DNA of 47,580 nucleotides from contig JALEPZ010000025.1 in assembly GCA_022767125.1 (NCBI GenBank), forward strand, positions 1-47,580, written 5' to 3'. Within the stretch, counting starts at the first letter, position 1. Every line of letters begins with the position of its first letter. Positions 1-12,579 of the stretch are shown piece by piece. Under the pieces are notes generated by a model that saw only the letters and a list, made by a program, of their open reading frames with translations, made no database searches and had not been told where the DNA came from. The position numbers were made by a program, and so were the translations under genes. This stretch comes from Phocaeicola plebeius. GTDB lineage: Bacteria > Bacteroidota > Bacteroidia > Bacteroidales > Bacteroidaceae.

Positions 1-34
1 AGTTGTCTGTTGTGTCATGGATATTTAAGGATAT

Positions 35-144
<110 letters not shown>

Positions 145-180
145 GAGCCCCGGAAGCCGAAAGGTTGTCCGGGGCTCTTT
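145..180 (+). terminator. Rho-independent terminator after 5S rRNA
   Basis: A perfect 9-bp stem, GAGCCCCGG (145-153) with CCGGGGCTC (169-177), is followed by TTT. It sits directly after the 5S gene and would end the rRNA transcript. Confidence 0.85.
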
Positions 181-418
181 GTATGTGAGCACAAAGGAAG
201 GATGAACACAAAGGCACAAAGGAAGGAAGAGAATATTTAATCAAGAAAAAAAGACTTTGTACCTTTGTTTCTTTGTGTTTCATCCATTAACACTTTATGT
301 GCTCTCTGCGTTTATTTCCTCTCAGCAGATAATATGCTAAAGAGCATAATTATTATCCTTTCTTACCTCTTCACAAAAATCTTCTGGGAAAAAATTCGGC
401 ACTGTACAAAAAAGTTGC
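181..418. other. Intergenic region with imperfect inverted repeat
   Basis: No gene is supported here. Positions 200-222 (GGATGAACACAAAGGCACAA...) are nearly the reverse complement of 262-285 (ending TTTGTGTTTCATCC). This looks like a short extragenic repeat rather than a terminator, because the spacer is about 40 bases and there is no T-run at the stem. A TACCTTTG box at 260-267 resembles a -7 element but has no obvious gene. Confidence 0.5.
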
Positions 419-426
419 TATATTTG
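419..426 (+). promoter_or_regulatory. Putative -7 box for the V-ATPase operon
   Basis: TATATTTG matches the Bacteroides -7 consensus TAnnTTTG. It lies about 56 bases before the first ATPase gene, giving a leader of roughly 50 nt. The -33 element is weak (TTCGG near 395). Confidence 0.5.
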
Positions 427-481
427 ACCGACCATAAAAAAGGTACGAATAAAGTTATTTCTTACTATAAATACAGTAAAT

Positions 482-1072
482 ATGGAAAATAAGATTCAAG
501 CGCTTACCGATAAGATTTACCGCGAAGGAGTCGAGAAGGGCAATGAAGAAGCTCAGCGGATTGTCGGCGAAGCTAAGAAACAGGCTCAGCAGTTGCTGGA
601 CGACGCACGCAAGGAAGCAGCAGCAATGATTGCCAATGCCAAGAAATCTGCTGAAGAACAGAAGGAAAACACAAAATCTGAATTGAAATTGTTTGCCGGG
701 CAGGCCGTGAATGCCCTCAAAACGGAAGTGGCCGACTTGCTCACCAACCAGACAGTGTCGGAAGCGGTGAAAGGCTTTACGGCTGATAAACAGGTTCTGA
801 ATCAGTTTATCGTGGCGCTTGCCGGTAAATGGGCAGAGAATGAACCGATTGTCATTTCGACAACGGAAGCCGAACAACTGAAGAAGTTCTTTACGGCCAA
901 GGCAAAGGCCCTGCTCGACAAGGGGGTCAGCATCCAGCAGGTGAACGGCATGAAGGCCTTGTTTTCCATCTCTCCCGCCGACGGTTCTTATAAGGTGAAC
1001 TTCGGAGAGGAGGAGTTTGAGAACTATTTCAAGGAATTCCTTCGTCCGCAATTAGTAGAAATGTTGTTTTAA
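482..1072 (+). CDS. ntpE: V-type ATP synthase subunit E
   Basis: This 196-residue protein is the peripheral-stalk E subunit of a V/A-type ATPase, which ties the catalytic head to membrane subunit I. The first ~75 residues are a charged, Ala/Lys/Glu/Gln-rich helix, typical of the E-subunit coiled coil, followed by a globular C-terminal part. Sequence identity to the family is low, as usual for E, so the call rests on this helix, the length and the position as first gene of an operon with unmistakable A, B, D, I and K subunits. The ATG at 482 follows a likely leader, and the next gene begins 9 bases after the stop. No separate peripheral-stalk partner (G/H) is visible in the operon. Confidence 0.85.
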   Translation: MENKIQALTDKIYREGVEKGNEEAQRIVGEAKKQAQQLLDDARKEAAAMIANAKKSAEEQKENTKSELKLFAGQAVNALKTEVADLLTNQTVSEAVKGFTADKQVLNQFIVALAGKWAENEPIVISTTEAEQLKKFFTAKAKALLDKGVSIQQVNGMKALFSISPADGSYKVNFGEEEFENYFKEFLRPQLVEMLF

Positions 1073-1081
1073 TCTCGTCGT

Positions 1082-1921
1082 ATGAGTACCTATTATTATC
1101 TGGTAGCCGGTCTGCCCGACATCGCGCTCGATGACGGGAAGCTCAGCTGCACAGTGGCTGGTTTCAAGTCCGATTATTACCCCCATCTGACGGATGCGGA
1201 CAAGCACCTTGTCGACCTGTTCTATCTGCAGTTCGACAATCAAGACTTGTTGCGCCTGCTTAAGGATAAGGAAGCCTTGGCCGAAGGAAAGGGTAACTTT
1301 ACGGGAGAGGAACTGCTGGAACTGGTGGAGGCTGTACGCAACGACGATTGTCCAGACAAGAAATTCCCGCCCTACATGCAGCGGTTCGTGAAGGCGTACT
1401 TCGCTCTTGCCCCTGAAGAACTCTACCGCGCTGAGGACCTGCTGGCTGCCGAGTACTACCGCTATGCCATGCAGGCGAAGAACGCTTTTGTAGCTGCCTG
1501 GTTCGAGTTTAACCTGAACGTGAACAATATTCTGGCGGCCTTGGCTGCCCGTAAATACAAACTGGACCTGCAGGGAGTGATTGTGGGGGATACCGCTGTC
1601 TGCGAGCAGTTGCGCTCGTCCAATGCGCGGGATTTCGGACTGAACGAGGAACTGGACTATCTGGAAGCCTTGCAACGGATTTCCGAAATGGATGAACTGG
1701 TGGAACGTGAGAAGAAAACCGATCTGCTGAAGTGGAAATGGCTGGACGACCAGTCGTTCTTTCACTATTTTACGGTGGAGCGCCTGTTTGTCTTCCTCCT
1801 ACGTCTGGAAATGATTGAGCGATGGATTTCGTTGAATAAAGAAAGTGGCAGTGCCCTCTTCCGGCAGCTGATTCAGCAGCTGAAAGAACAGGTACAGATT
1901 CCCGAAGAATTTAGAAAATAG
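1082..1921 (+). CDS. DUF2764 family protein in the V-ATPase operon, possible C-like subunit
   Basis: The 279-residue protein begins MSTYYYLVAGLPDI, the characteristic start of DUF2764 proteins that accompany V-ATPase genes in Bacteroidetes. It is mostly helical and acidic with no signal peptide or membrane segment. It sits between subunits E and A, where other A/V-ATPase operons carry subunit C (the wedge between rotor and membrane) and F. No recognisable C or F gene occurs elsewhere in this operon, so a structural role as a divergent C/d-type subunit is a reasonable inference, not something the sequence proves. Spacing is 9 bases from E and 16 bases to A, consistent with one transcript. Confidence 0.8.
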   Translation: MSTYYYLVAGLPDIALDDGKLSCTVAGFKSDYYPHLTDADKHLVDLFYLQFDNQDLLRLLKDKEALAEGKGNFTGEELLELVEAVRNDDCPDKKFPPYMQRFVKAYFALAPEELYRAEDLLAAEYYRYAMQAKNAFVAAWFEFNLNVNNILAALAARKYKLDLQGVIVGDTAVCEQLRSSNARDFGLNEELDYLEALQRISEMDELVEREKKTDLLKWKWLDDQSFFHYFTVERLFVFLLRLEMIERWISLNKESGSALFRQLIQQLKEQVQIPEEFRK

Positions 1922-1937
1922 TAAAAACTGATAGATA

Positions 1938-3695
1938 ATGGCAACAAAAGGAACTGTTTTAGGCGTAATCGCCAATATGGTGACACTGACAGTCGACGGT
2001 CCGGTGGCCCAGAACGAGATTTGCTACATCTCAACGGGCGGAGACCGACTGATGGCGGAAGTCATCAAGGTAGTCGGCAAGAACGTGTACGTGCAGGTGT
2101 TTGAAAGTACACGTGGACTGAAGGTAGGGGCCGAAGCCGAATTTACGGGACACATGCTGGAGGTGACTCTGGGTCCCGGTATGCTTTCGAAAAACTACGA
2201 TGGTCTGCAGAATGACCTGGACAAGATGGACGGTGTTTTCCTGAAACGCGGACAATATACCTATCCGCTGGACAAAGATAGAAAATGGCTGTTCAAGCCG
2301 GTGGTGAAAGCCGGTGACGAAGTGGGACCTTCGGCCTGGTTGGGCGAGGTGGAGGAAAACCACCAGCCGCTGAAAATCATGGTCCCCTTCCAGTTGACGG
2401 GCCGTTACCGGGTGAAGAGCATTGTTCCCGAAGGGGAATACTGCATTGAAGATACGGTAGCGGTGCTGACTGACAAGGAAGGTGAAGAGATCAAGGTCAA
2501 CATGATCCAGAAATGGCCGGTGAAGAAGGCCATGACTAATTATCGGGAGAAACCGCGTCCCTTCAAACTTCTGGAGACGGGGGTACGTGTCATCGATACG
2601 CTGAACCCCATAGTGGAAGGTGGTACGGGCTTTATTCCGGGTCCCTTCGGTACAGGAAAGACGGTGCTGCAGCATGCCATCTCGAAACAGGCGGAAGCGG
2701 ACATTGTGATTATCGCTGCCTGCGGTGAACGTGCCAACGAGGTGGTGGAAATCTTTACCGAGTTTCCGGAACTGGTGGACCCTCACACCGGACGCAAGCT
2801 GATGGAGCGTACCATCATCGTGGCCAACACCTCGAACATGCCGGTGGCCGCCCGTGAGGCATCTGTCTACACGGCCATGACCATGGCAGAGTTCTACCGT
2901 GCGATGGGACTGCGCGTCCTGTTGATGGCCGACTCTACCTCCCGTTGGGCACAGGCCTTGCGTGAGATGTCCAACCGTATGGAGGAGTTGCCGGGACCGG
3001 ATGCATTCCCGATGGACCTTTCGGCCATCATCTCGAACTTCTACGGACGGGCCGGCTATGTGTACCTTGACAACGGTGCCACAGGCTCCATTACCTTTAT
3101 TGGTACGGTGTCGCCGGCGGGTGGTAACCTGAAGGAACCGGTTACAGAAAATACGAAGAAGGTGGCTCGCTGCTTCTATGCCTTGGAGCAGGAACGTGCC
3201 GACCGCAAGCGCTATCCGGCCGTGAACCCTATCGACTCGTATTCGAAGTATCTGGAATATCCGGAGTTCGAGCAGTACATCACGCAGCGTATCAACGACC
3301 AGTGGACGAAGAAAGTGAACGAACTGAAGACCCGTCTGTTGCGCGGTAAGGAAATTGCCGAGCAGATCAACATTCTGGGTGACGACGGTGTACCTGTAGA
3401 ATACCACGTGATTTTCTGGAAATCGGAGCTGATAGACTTCGTCATTCTGCAGCAGGATGCCTTCGATGAAATCGATGCTGTGACACCGTTGGAACGCCAG
3501 GAGGAAATGGTGGACACCATCATCGACATCTGCCACACCGACTTCCGCTTCGAGAATTTCGTGGAAGTGATGGACTACTTCAAGAAGATGATCAACGTCT
3601 GCAAACAGATGAACTATGCTGCCTACCGCTCGGAACAGTACGTGGAACGCCGTCAGGAACTGCAGGAACTGGTGGCCGAAAAGAAGGCAAACTAA
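1938..3695 (+). CDS. ntpA: V-type ATP synthase catalytic subunit A
   Basis: This is the catalytic nucleotide-binding subunit of the V1/A1 head, 585 residues, the usual family length. The P-loop GPFGTGKT lies at residues 235-242 and the catalytic GERANE motif at about 263-268. The non-homologous region specific to A subunits (approximately residues 100-190) is present, which separates it from F-type beta subunits. The ATG at 1938 follows the DUF2764 gene by 16 bases. It would form a hexamer with subunit B and couple ATP hydrolysis or synthesis to ion movement through I and K. Confidence 0.97.
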   Translation: MATKGTVLGVIANMVTLTVDGPVAQNEICYISTGGDRLMAEVIKVVGKNVYVQVFESTRGLKVGAEAEFTGHMLEVTLGPGMLSKNYDGLQNDLDKMDGVFLKRGQYTYPLDKDRKWLFKPVVKAGDEVGPSAWLGEVEENHQPLKIMVPFQLTGRYRVKSIVPEGEYCIEDTVAVLTDKEGEEIKVNMIQKWPVKKAMTNYREKPRPFKLLETGVRVIDTLNPIVEGGTGFIPGPFGTGKTVLQHAISKQAEADIVIIAACGERANEVVEIFTEFPELVDPHTGRKLMERTIIVANTSNMPVAAREASVYTAMTMAEFYRAMGLRVLLMADSTSRWAQALREMSNRMEELPGPDAFPMDLSAIISNFYGRAGYVYLDNGATGSITFIGTVSPAGGNLKEPVTENTKKVARCFYALEQERADRKRYPAVNPIDSYSKYLEYPEFEQYITQRINDQWTKKVNELKTRLLRGKEIAEQINILGDDGVPVEYHVIFWKSELIDFVILQQDAFDEIDAVTPLERQEEMVDTIIDICHTDFRFENFVEVMDYFKKMINVCKQMNYAAYRSEQYVERRQELQELVAEKKAN

Positions 3696-3723
3696 GGTTT
3701 AACCCAATTAACGGAAACAGAAA

Positions 3724-5043
3724 ATGGCAACAAAAGCTTTTCAGAAAATATATACGCAAATCAGCCAGATTACGAAGGCCACCTGTTCGCTGAAGGCGAA
3801 AGGAGTAGGCTATGACGAACTGGCGAAGGTGAACGGAAAGTTGGCCCAGGTAGTGAAGATTGCGGGCGACGATGTGACGTTGCAGGTCTTCGAAGGCACC
3901 GAGGGCATTCCTACCAATGCGGAGGTGGTATTCCTCGGCAAGGCACCTACCCTGAAGGTGAGCGAACAACTGGCCGGTCGTTTCTTCGATGCCTTTGGTG
4001 ACCCCATCGACGGGGGACCCGCCATTGAGGGCGTGGAAGTGGAAATCGGCGGTCCTTCCGTGAATCCCGTGCGCCGCAAGCAGCCGTCGGAACTGATTGC
4101 AACGGGTATTGCCGGTATCGACTTGAACAACACGCTGGTGTCCGGGCAAAAGATTCCCTTCTTTGCCGATCCCGACCAGCCTTTCAACCAAGTGATGGCG
4201 AACGTGGCGCTCCGTGCCGAAACCGACAAGATTATCTTGGGCGGCATGGGTATGACCAACGACGACTACCTGTACTTCAAGAACGTGTTCTCGAATGCGG
4301 GAGCATTGGACCGCATCATCAGCTTCGTGAATACGACCGAGAATCCGCCGGTAGAACGATTGTTGATTCCCGACATGGCCCTGACGGCCGCCGAATACTT
4401 TGCCGTGGAGCACAACCAGAAGGTGCTGGTGCTGCTGACGGACATGACTTCGTATGCCGATGCCTTGGCCATCGTCTCGAACCGTATGGACCAGATTCCT
4501 TCGAAGGACTCTATGCCGGGTTCACTCTACTCCGACCTGGCGAAGATTTACGAGAAGGCGGTTCAGTTCCCCTCGGGCGGTTCGATTACCATCATCGCCG
4601 TTACGACCCTTTCGGGTGGCGACATCACTCATGCTGTGCCCGACAATACCGGTTACATCACGGAAGGACAGCTGTTCCTGCGTCGTGATAGTGACATCGG
4701 TAAGGTCATCGTCGACCCGTTCCGCTCTTTGTCTCGTCTGAAACAGCTGGTCAGCGGCAAGAAGACCCGCAAGGACCATCCGCAGGTGATGAACGCTGCC
4801 GTTCGTCTGTATGCCGATGCCGCCAATGCCAAGACCAAGATGGAAAACGGCTTCGACCTGACCGACTACGACGAACGTGCACTTGCCTTTGCTAAAGACT
4901 ATGCCAACCAGTTGTTGGCCATTGACGTCAATCTCAATACGACAGAAATGCTGGATGTGACGTGGGGGCTTTTCGGAAAATACTTCAAGCCCACGGAAGT
5001 CAATATCAAGAAAGAATTTGTCGACCAGTATTGGAAGCAGTGA
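3724..5043 (+). CDS. ntpB: V-type ATP synthase subunit B
   Basis: This 439-residue protein is the non-catalytic nucleotide-binding subunit alternating with A in the head. The position of the P-loop is degenerate (SGQKIPFFADP, near residues 140-150), as expected for V-type B subunits, while flanking B-family motifs such as DMTSYADAL (about residue 240) and a Ser/Arg-rich segment near the C-terminal third are kept. It starts 28 bases after subunit A. Confidence 0.96.
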   Translation: MATKAFQKIYTQISQITKATCSLKAKGVGYDELAKVNGKLAQVVKIAGDDVTLQVFEGTEGIPTNAEVVFLGKAPTLKVSEQLAGRFFDAFGDPIDGGPAIEGVEVEIGGPSVNPVRRKQPSELIATGIAGIDLNNTLVSGQKIPFFADPDQPFNQVMANVALRAETDKIILGGMGMTNDDYLYFKNVFSNAGALDRIISFVNTTENPPVERLLIPDMALTAAEYFAVEHNQKVLVLLTDMTSYADALAIVSNRMDQIPSKDSMPGSLYSDLAKIYEKAVQFPSGGSITIIAVTTLSGGDITHAVPDNTGYITEGQLFLRRDSDIGKVIVDPFRSLSRLKQLVSGKKTRKDHPQVMNAAVRLYADAANAKTKMENGFDLTDYDERALAFAKDYANQLLAIDVNLNTTEMLDVTWGLFGKYFKPTEVNIKKEFVDQYWKQ

Positions 5044-5069
5044 TTCATCGTTAAAACAGATACAGAGAA

Positions 5070-5671
5070 ATGGCTATAAAATTTCAATATAACAAGACCT
5101 CGCTGCAGCAGTTGGAGAAGCAACTCAAGATCCGCGTGCGTACCTTGCCCATTATCAAGAACAAGGAGAGTGCACTGCGGCTGGAGGTGAAACGCTGCAA
5201 GTCTGACGCGGTAGCCTTGGAGGAACGGCTGGAGCAACAGATTCAGGCGTATGAAGCCATGTTCGCACTCTGGAATGAATTCGACACTTCATTAATCAAA
5301 GTGAAAGATGTTCGCTTGGGCATCCGCAAGATTGCGGGAGTCCGCGTTCCCTTGCTGGAGGATGTGGACTTCGAAATCCGACCGTTCAGCCTTTTCTGTA
5401 GCCCCAAATGGGTTGCCGACGGCTTGCACATTCTGAAAGGACTGGCCAGCACGGCTATTGAACGGGAGTTTACGGTGGCGAAGCTGAACTTGCTGGAACA
5501 TGCGCGTAAAAAGACGACCCAGAAGGTAAACCTCTTCGAGAAGGTACAGATTCCGGGCTATCAGGACGCTTTGCGGAAAATCAAACGGTTTATGGAAGAC
5601 GAGGAAAATCTGTCGAAGTCATCGCAGAAGATTCTGAAGTCGATTCAGGAAAAAAGAAAGGAGACGGAAGA

Positions 5672-5675
<4 letters not shown>
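5070..5675 (+). CDS. ntpD: V-type ATP synthase subunit D (central stalk)
   Basis: The 201-residue protein fits the D-subunit family: a long N-terminal helix rich in Lys, Leu and Glu (residues 1-70), a middle globular segment, and a second long charged helix to the C-terminus. The two helices form the antiparallel coiled coil of the rotor shaft. The stop codon overlaps the ATG of subunit I (ATGA at 5672-5675), indicating translational coupling. No separate subunit F, the usual D partner, is seen in the operon. Confidence 0.92.
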
Positions 5676-7950
<2,275 letters not shown>

Positions 7951-7973
7951 TCAACGCAGTGAAGAGCCGTGTT

Positions 7974-8067
7974 GAGGGTGCGCCTGTTCCCTGTTGGCTT
8001 GCTGGCTAATCCGGCGGAAGGCCGGTCGCTGGGAGGAAGGGGAGGGGCGCACCCTTCTAGTTTTTTT
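7974..8067 (+). terminator. Terminator of the V-ATPase operon
   Basis: GGGTGCGCC (7976-7984) pairs with GGCGCACCC (8046-8054) around a long loop that holds a small inner stem (CCGG at 8011 and 8022). A run of seven T follows at 8061. It lies just after subunit K and before the glycogen synthase promoter. Confidence 0.7.
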
Positions 8068-8192
8068 AGGTATTGGTAGGAGAGGCTTCTTGAACAACCC
8101 TTGTAGGAAGCATTCTCAGGGCATTTGAGTGTAAAATTGCCCACAAATAGAGAAAAAAAGGATGAAATTGCAGGATATTGATATTTTTTTTC

Positions 8193-8200
8193 TATCTTTG
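8193..8200 (+). promoter_or_regulatory. -7 promoter box for glycogen synthase
   Basis: TATCTTTG is a full match to TAnnTTTG, with a possible -33 ATTG at 8167-8170 (22-base spacer). It lies about 29 bases upstream of the start codon. Confidence 0.65.
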
Positions 8201-8228
8201 CAGCTGATTTAGAAAATATTAATTGATA

Positions 8229-9899
8229 ATGATGAAACAGCTTTTGACCCCTGATTATATTTTCGAATCTAGTTGGGAAGTGTGTAATAAAGTTGGAGGA
8301 ATTTACACCGTTCTGTCTACACGGGCAAAGACGTTGGAGAGCGCTTTCCCAGGCAGGATTTTTTTCATAGGTCCGGATGTTTGGTTAGGTAAAGAGAACC
8401 CCTTGTTCTCAGAGGATGATAGCCTGTTCGCCAAGTGGCGCGAGCACGCTTTGAAGGTAAATGGATTGAGATTGCGTATAGGTCGGTGGAACATTCCGGG
8501 AAAGCCGTATGCCATCTTGGTGGATTTCACGCCGTTTTTTGCACAGAAGAACGATATTTACACGCAGGCATGGGCCGATTTCCGCGTCGACTCGCTTCAT
8601 GCCTATGGCGACTATGACGAAGCTTCCATGTTTTCGTATGCTGCCGGCAAAGTGGTTGAGAGCTATTACCGCTTCTGCCTGAAGTCGACCGACAAGGTAG
8701 TTTACCAGGCACACGAGTGGATGACGGGACTGGGTGCTCTCTATGTTCAGAAGGCTGTGCCTGCCATCGCTACCATTTTCACTACGCACGCTACTTCTAT
8801 CGGCCGTTCCATCGCCGGTAATAATAAACCCCTTTATGATTACTTGTTTGCTTACAACGGCGACCAGATGGCCGGCGAGCTCAATATGCAGTCCAAACAC
8901 TCCATCGAAAAGCAGACGGCGCACCATGTGGATTGCTTCACGACGGTGAGTGAAATCACCAACAACGAGTGCAAGGAACTGCTGGACAAAGCGGCTGATG
9001 TGGTGCTGATGAACGGTTTCGAGGACGATTTCGTGCCGCAAGGACGCAAGTTCACCGATGCCCGCAAGAAGGCCCGCAAGCTGATGCTGGAAGTCGCCAA
9101 CAAGTTGCTGGGTACCGACTTGGGCGATGATACGCTGATTGTCGGCACAAGCGGACGCTACGAGTTCAAGAACAAGGGTATCAACGTCTATGTGGAGGCC
9201 CTGAACCGTCTGACCCGGGACAAGAACCTGAAGAAGCAGGTGCTGGCATTCATCAACGTGCCCGGATGGGTGGGCGAAGCCCGCGAAGACCTGGTGGAGC
9301 GCCTCAAGAGCAAGGAGAAATTCACCACTCCGCTGCCCGTTCCTTACATCACGCACTGGCTTCACAACATGAGCCACGACCAGGTGCTCGATATGCTGAA
9401 ATACCTGAATATGTCGAACGCGCCTGAGTCGCAGGTGAAAGTCATTTTCGTGCCGTGCTACCTCAACGGCAACGACGGCATCCTGAACCGTGCGTACTAC
9501 GATGTGGTGATCGGCAATGACCTGAGCGTATATCCTTCCTATTATGAACCATGGGGTTATACCCCGCTGGAAAGTGTGGCTTTCCATGTGCCGACCATCA
9601 CGACCGACCTTGCCGGCTTCGGCCGCTGGGTGGACAGCGTGCTGGGACACAGTGGCGAACTGCAGGACGGCGTGAAGGTGATTCACCGCACGGACTACAA
9701 CTATTCGGAAGTGGCCGATACCATCAAGGATACCATCACACTGTTCTCGGGGATGAACAAGAAAGAGATTGACGCTATCCGCAACAAGGCCGCCAAGATT
9801 TCCGAAAAGGCCTTGTGGAAACACTTCATACAATATTATTACGAGGCGTACGACATCGCTCTGCGAAAGGCGGCCGAACGCCAGAAAAAACAGAAATAA
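8229..9899 (+). CDS. Glycogen synthase, GT3 family
   Basis: A protein of about 556 residues that elongates alpha-1,4-glucan chains from a nucleotide sugar. The N-terminus (FESSWEVCNKVGGIYTVLS) is the signature of family GT3, the fungal/animal-type glycogen synthases, rather than bacterial GT5 GlgA. The region YYEPWGYTPLE, about two thirds to three quarters along, corresponds to the C-terminal sugar-nucleotide-binding motif with its conserved Glu. Two adjacent ATGs (8229, 8232) fit after the promoter; an upstream TTG at 8223 is less likely. It is followed 20 bases later by a glycogen phosphorylase gene, so both arms of glycogen turnover are co-transcribed. Confidence 0.92.
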   Translation: MMKQLLTPDYIFESSWEVCNKVGGIYTVLSTRAKTLESAFPGRIFFIGPDVWLGKENPLFSEDDSLFAKWREHALKVNGLRLRIGRWNIPGKPYAILVDFTPFFAQKNDIYTQAWADFRVDSLHAYGDYDEASMFSYAAGKVVESYYRFCLKSTDKVVYQAHEWMTGLGALYVQKAVPAIATIFTTHATSIGRSIAGNNKPLYDYLFAYNGDQMAGELNMQSKHSIEKQTAHHVDCFTTVSEITNNECKELLDKAADVVLMNGFEDDFVPQGRKFTDARKKARKLMLEVANKLLGTDLGDDTLIVGTSGRYEFKNKGINVYVEALNRLTRDKNLKKQVLAFINVPGWVGEAREDLVERLKSKEKFTTPLPVPYITHWLHNMSHDQVLDMLKYLNMSNAPESQVKVIFVPCYLNGNDGILNRAYYDVVIGNDLSVYPSYYEPWGYTPLESVAFHVPTITTDLAGFGRWVDSVLGHSGELQDGVKVIHRTDYNYSEVADTIKDTITLFSGMNKKEIDAIRNKAAKISEKALWKHFIQYYYEAYDIALRKAAERQKKQK

Positions 9900-9919
9900 T
9901 CATTTTACCCAATTGATAT

Positions 9920-12487
9920 ATGAAAGTAAAGACTAACTATGTGAATGCTCCGGTTTGGAGAGAAATCAATGTGAAATCTCGTATTCCGGAATCGCTGAAA
10001 ATGCTGCAGGAAATGGCTCACAACATCTGGTGGGCATGGAACTTCGAAGCAACTGAAATGTTTAAGGAACTCGATCCGGAATTGTGGAAGGCCGTTGGCC
10101 AGAATCCGGTGGCTCTCTTGGAACGCTTGAGCTACGAAAAGTTGGAAGCTCTTGCCGTAGATAAGAACGTGTTGGCCAATATCAATGATATATATTCCAA
10201 ATTCAAGGCATACATGGCTGAAAAGCCCAATGCCAACCGCCCCTCCGTGGCTTATTTTTGCATGGAGTATGGCTTGACGCACGTGCTGAAGATCTATTCC
10301 GGTGGTCTGGGCATCTTGGCCGGTGACTATCTGAAGGAAGCGTCCGACAGCAACGTGGACATGTGTGCCATCGGTTTCTTGTATCGCTATGGCTACTTTT
10401 CACAGAGCCTGTCGATGGACGGACAGCAGATTGCCAACTACGAAGCGCAGAACTTTGGCAGCCTGCCTTTGGAACGCGTGATGGACGCAGAGGGTAATCC
10501 TTTGGTACTGGACGTTCCTTACCTGAATTATTTTGTGCATGCTTTCGTATGGAGAGTGAACGTAGGCCGTGTGCCTTTGTACCTCCTGGATACAGACAAC
10601 GAACTGAACAGCGAATTCGACCGTTCCATCACGCACCAGCTTTATGGCGGTGACTGGGAAAACCGTCTGAAGCAGGAAATCCTGCTGGGTATTGGTGGCG
10701 TATTGCTGCTCAAGAAGTTGGGCATCAAGAAGGATGTTTACCACTGCAACGAAGGACACGCTGCCCTCTGCAACGTACAGCGTTTGTGCGACTACGTGGA
10801 AAGCGGCATGACCTTTACGCAGGCTCTTGAAGTGGTTCGCGCCTCTTCTTTGTATACGGTACATACTCCGGTGCCTGCTGGTCACGATTACTTCGATGAA
10901 GGCCTCTTCGGCAAATACATGGGTGGCTATCCGCAGCGTATGGGCATTGAATGGGCCGACCTGATGAACTTGGGCCGCATCAACCCGGGCGACAGCAACG
11001 AACGTTTCTGCATGTCTACGTTCGCTTGCAACACCTGTCAGGAAGTCAACGGTGTAAGCTGGTTGCACGGAAAGGTGTCGCAGGAAATGTTTGCCGGCAT
11101 CTGGAAGGGATACTTCCCTGAAGAGAACCACGTAGGTTATGTCACCAATGGTGTACACTTCCCCACTTGGTGCGCTTCTGAATGGAAGGCTCTCTATGGC
11201 AAGTATTTCGACAAGAACTTCATGAAAGACCAGTCGAATCCGAAAATCTGGGAAGCCATCTACAATGTGCCCGATGAAGAAATCTGGAAGACTCGCGTGG
11301 CACTGAAGAACAAGCTCACCAAGTACATCCGTGAAGAATTCCGCAATACTTGGCTGAAGAATCAGGGTGATCCCTCTCGCGTAGTGACCCTGATGGACAA
11401 AATCAACCCCAATGCACTGCTGATTGGTTTCGCCCGTCGTTTCGCTACTTATAAGCGTGCTCACCTGCTGTTCACGGACCTCGATCGTCTGGCCAAGATT
11501 GTGAACAACCCCGACTACCCCGTACAGTTCTTGTTTGCCGGTAAGGCTCACCCGCACGATGGTGCCGGTCAGGGTCTGATTAAGAAAATCGTGGAAATCT
11601 CCAAGCGTCCGGAATTCCTGGGCAAGATCATCTTCTTGGAAAACTATGATATGAAGCTGGCTCGCCGCCTTGTTTCGGGTGTAGATATCTGGATGAACAC
11701 ACCGACCCGTCCGCTCGAAGCATCCGGTACATCGGGTGAAAAGGCCTTGATGAACGGTGTTGTGAACTTCTCTGTGCTCGACGGCTGGTGGCTCGAAGGT
11801 TACCGCGAAGGAGCCGGATGGGCGTTGACCGAAAAGCGTACGTACCAGAACCAGGCTTATCAGGACCAGCTGGATGCCGCTACTATCTACAGTATCCTCG
11901 AAACAGAAATCCTGCCGCTGTACTATGCACGTAACAAGAAGGGCTATTCGGAAGGCTGGGTGAAGACCATCAAGAACTCAATTGCTCAGGTGGCTCCTCA
12001 CTACACCATGAAGCGTCAGCTCGATGACTACTACAGCAAGTTCTATACTCGCGAGGCTGACCGTTTCAAGGTATTGGCTGCCAACGACAACGCCAAGGCC
12101 AAGGAAATCGCTGCCTGGAAGGAAGAAGTGGCTGCCAAGTGGGATAGCATTGAAATCGTATCGTTGGACAAGAGCGAAGAACTTCGTCAGGGCAATGTAG
12201 AGAGCGGTAAGGAATATACCATCACTTGCGTAGTCGACGAAAAGGGTCTGAAGGATGCAGTCGGTATCGAAATGGTAGTTACCTATGCAAATGCCGAAGG
12301 CAAGGAATACGTTTATTCCGTAACGCCGATGAAGATGGTGAAGAACGAGGGCAACCTCTACACGTTCCAGCTCGTTCACAGCCTCTCGAACGCCGGCAGC
12401 TTCAAGGTGTCTTATCGTATGTTCCCCAAGAACGAAGCACTGGCTCATCGTCAGGACTTCTGCTACGTTCGCTGGTTTAATATGTAA
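9920..12487 (+). CDS. glgP: Alpha-glucan (glycogen) phosphorylase
   Basis: This 855-residue GT35 enzyme releases glucose-1-phosphate from glycogen or maltodextrin using PLP. The N-terminal ~100 residues ([12 protein letters not shown]) correspond to the DUF3417 domain of the alpha-glucan phosphorylase subfamily. The catalytic core includes [13 protein letters not shown] with the PLP lysine at residue 608. The C-terminal ~100 residues after the core (from about residue 745) form a beta-rich extension. The start lies 20 bases after the synthase stop. It was probably annotated from the first ATG correctly because the conserved N-terminus begins at once. Confidence 0.95.
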   Translation: MKVKTNYVNAPVWREINVKSRIPESLKMLQEMAHNIWWAWNFEATEMFKELDPELWKAVGQNPVALLERLSYEKLEALAVDKNVLANINDIYSKFKAYMAEKPNANRPSVAYFCMEYGLTHVLKIYSGGLGILAGDYLKEASDSNVDMCAIGFLYRYGYFSQSLSMDGQQIANYEAQNFGSLPLERVMDAEGNPLVLDVPYLNYFVHAFVWRVNVGRVPLYLLDTDNELNSEFDRSITHQLYGGDWENRLKQEILLGIGGVLLLKKLGIKKDVYHCNEGHAALCNVQRLCDYVESGMTFTQALEVVRASSLYTVHTPVPAGHDYFDEGLFGKYMGGYPQRMGIEWADLMNLGRINPGDSNERFCMSTFACNTCQEVNGVSWLHGKVSQEMFAGIWKGYFPEENHVGYVTNGVHFPTWCASEWKALYGKYFDKNFMKDQSNPKIWEAIYNVPDEEIWKTRVALKNKLTKYIREEFRNTWLKNQGDPSRVVTLMDKINPNALLIGFARRFATYKRAHLLFTDLDRLAKIVNNPDYPVQFLFAGKAHPHDGAGQGLIKKIVEISKRPEFLGKIIFLENYDMKLARRLVSGVDIWMNTPTRPLEASGTSGEKALMNGVVNFSVLDGWWLEGYREGAGWALTEKRTYQNQAYQDQLDAATIYSILETEILPLYYARNKKGYSEGWVKTIKNSIAQVAPHYTMKRQLDDYYSKFYTREADRFKVLAANDNAKAKEIAAWKEEVAAKWDSIEIVSLDKSEELRQGNVESGKEYTITCVVDEKGLKDAVGIEMVVTYANAEGKEYVYSVTPMKMVKNEGNLYTFQLVHSLSNAGSFKVSYRMFPKNEALAHRQDFCYVRWFNM

Positions 12488-12508
12488 TTGTTGAGATTAT
12501 TCGTATAC

Positions 12509-12555
12509 AGAGGCACTGGCCAGGTACGGGAACGTGCCGACCAGTGCCTCTTTCT
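12509..12555 (+). terminator. Terminator after glycogen phosphorylase
   Basis: AGAGGCACTGG (12509-12519) pairs with CCAGTGCCTCT (12541-12551), followed by TTCTT. The 11-bp stem ends the glycogen operon and overlaps the leader of the next gene. Confidence 0.8.
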
Positions 12556-12579
12556 TATCGTATGTAACAGAAAGCTGAT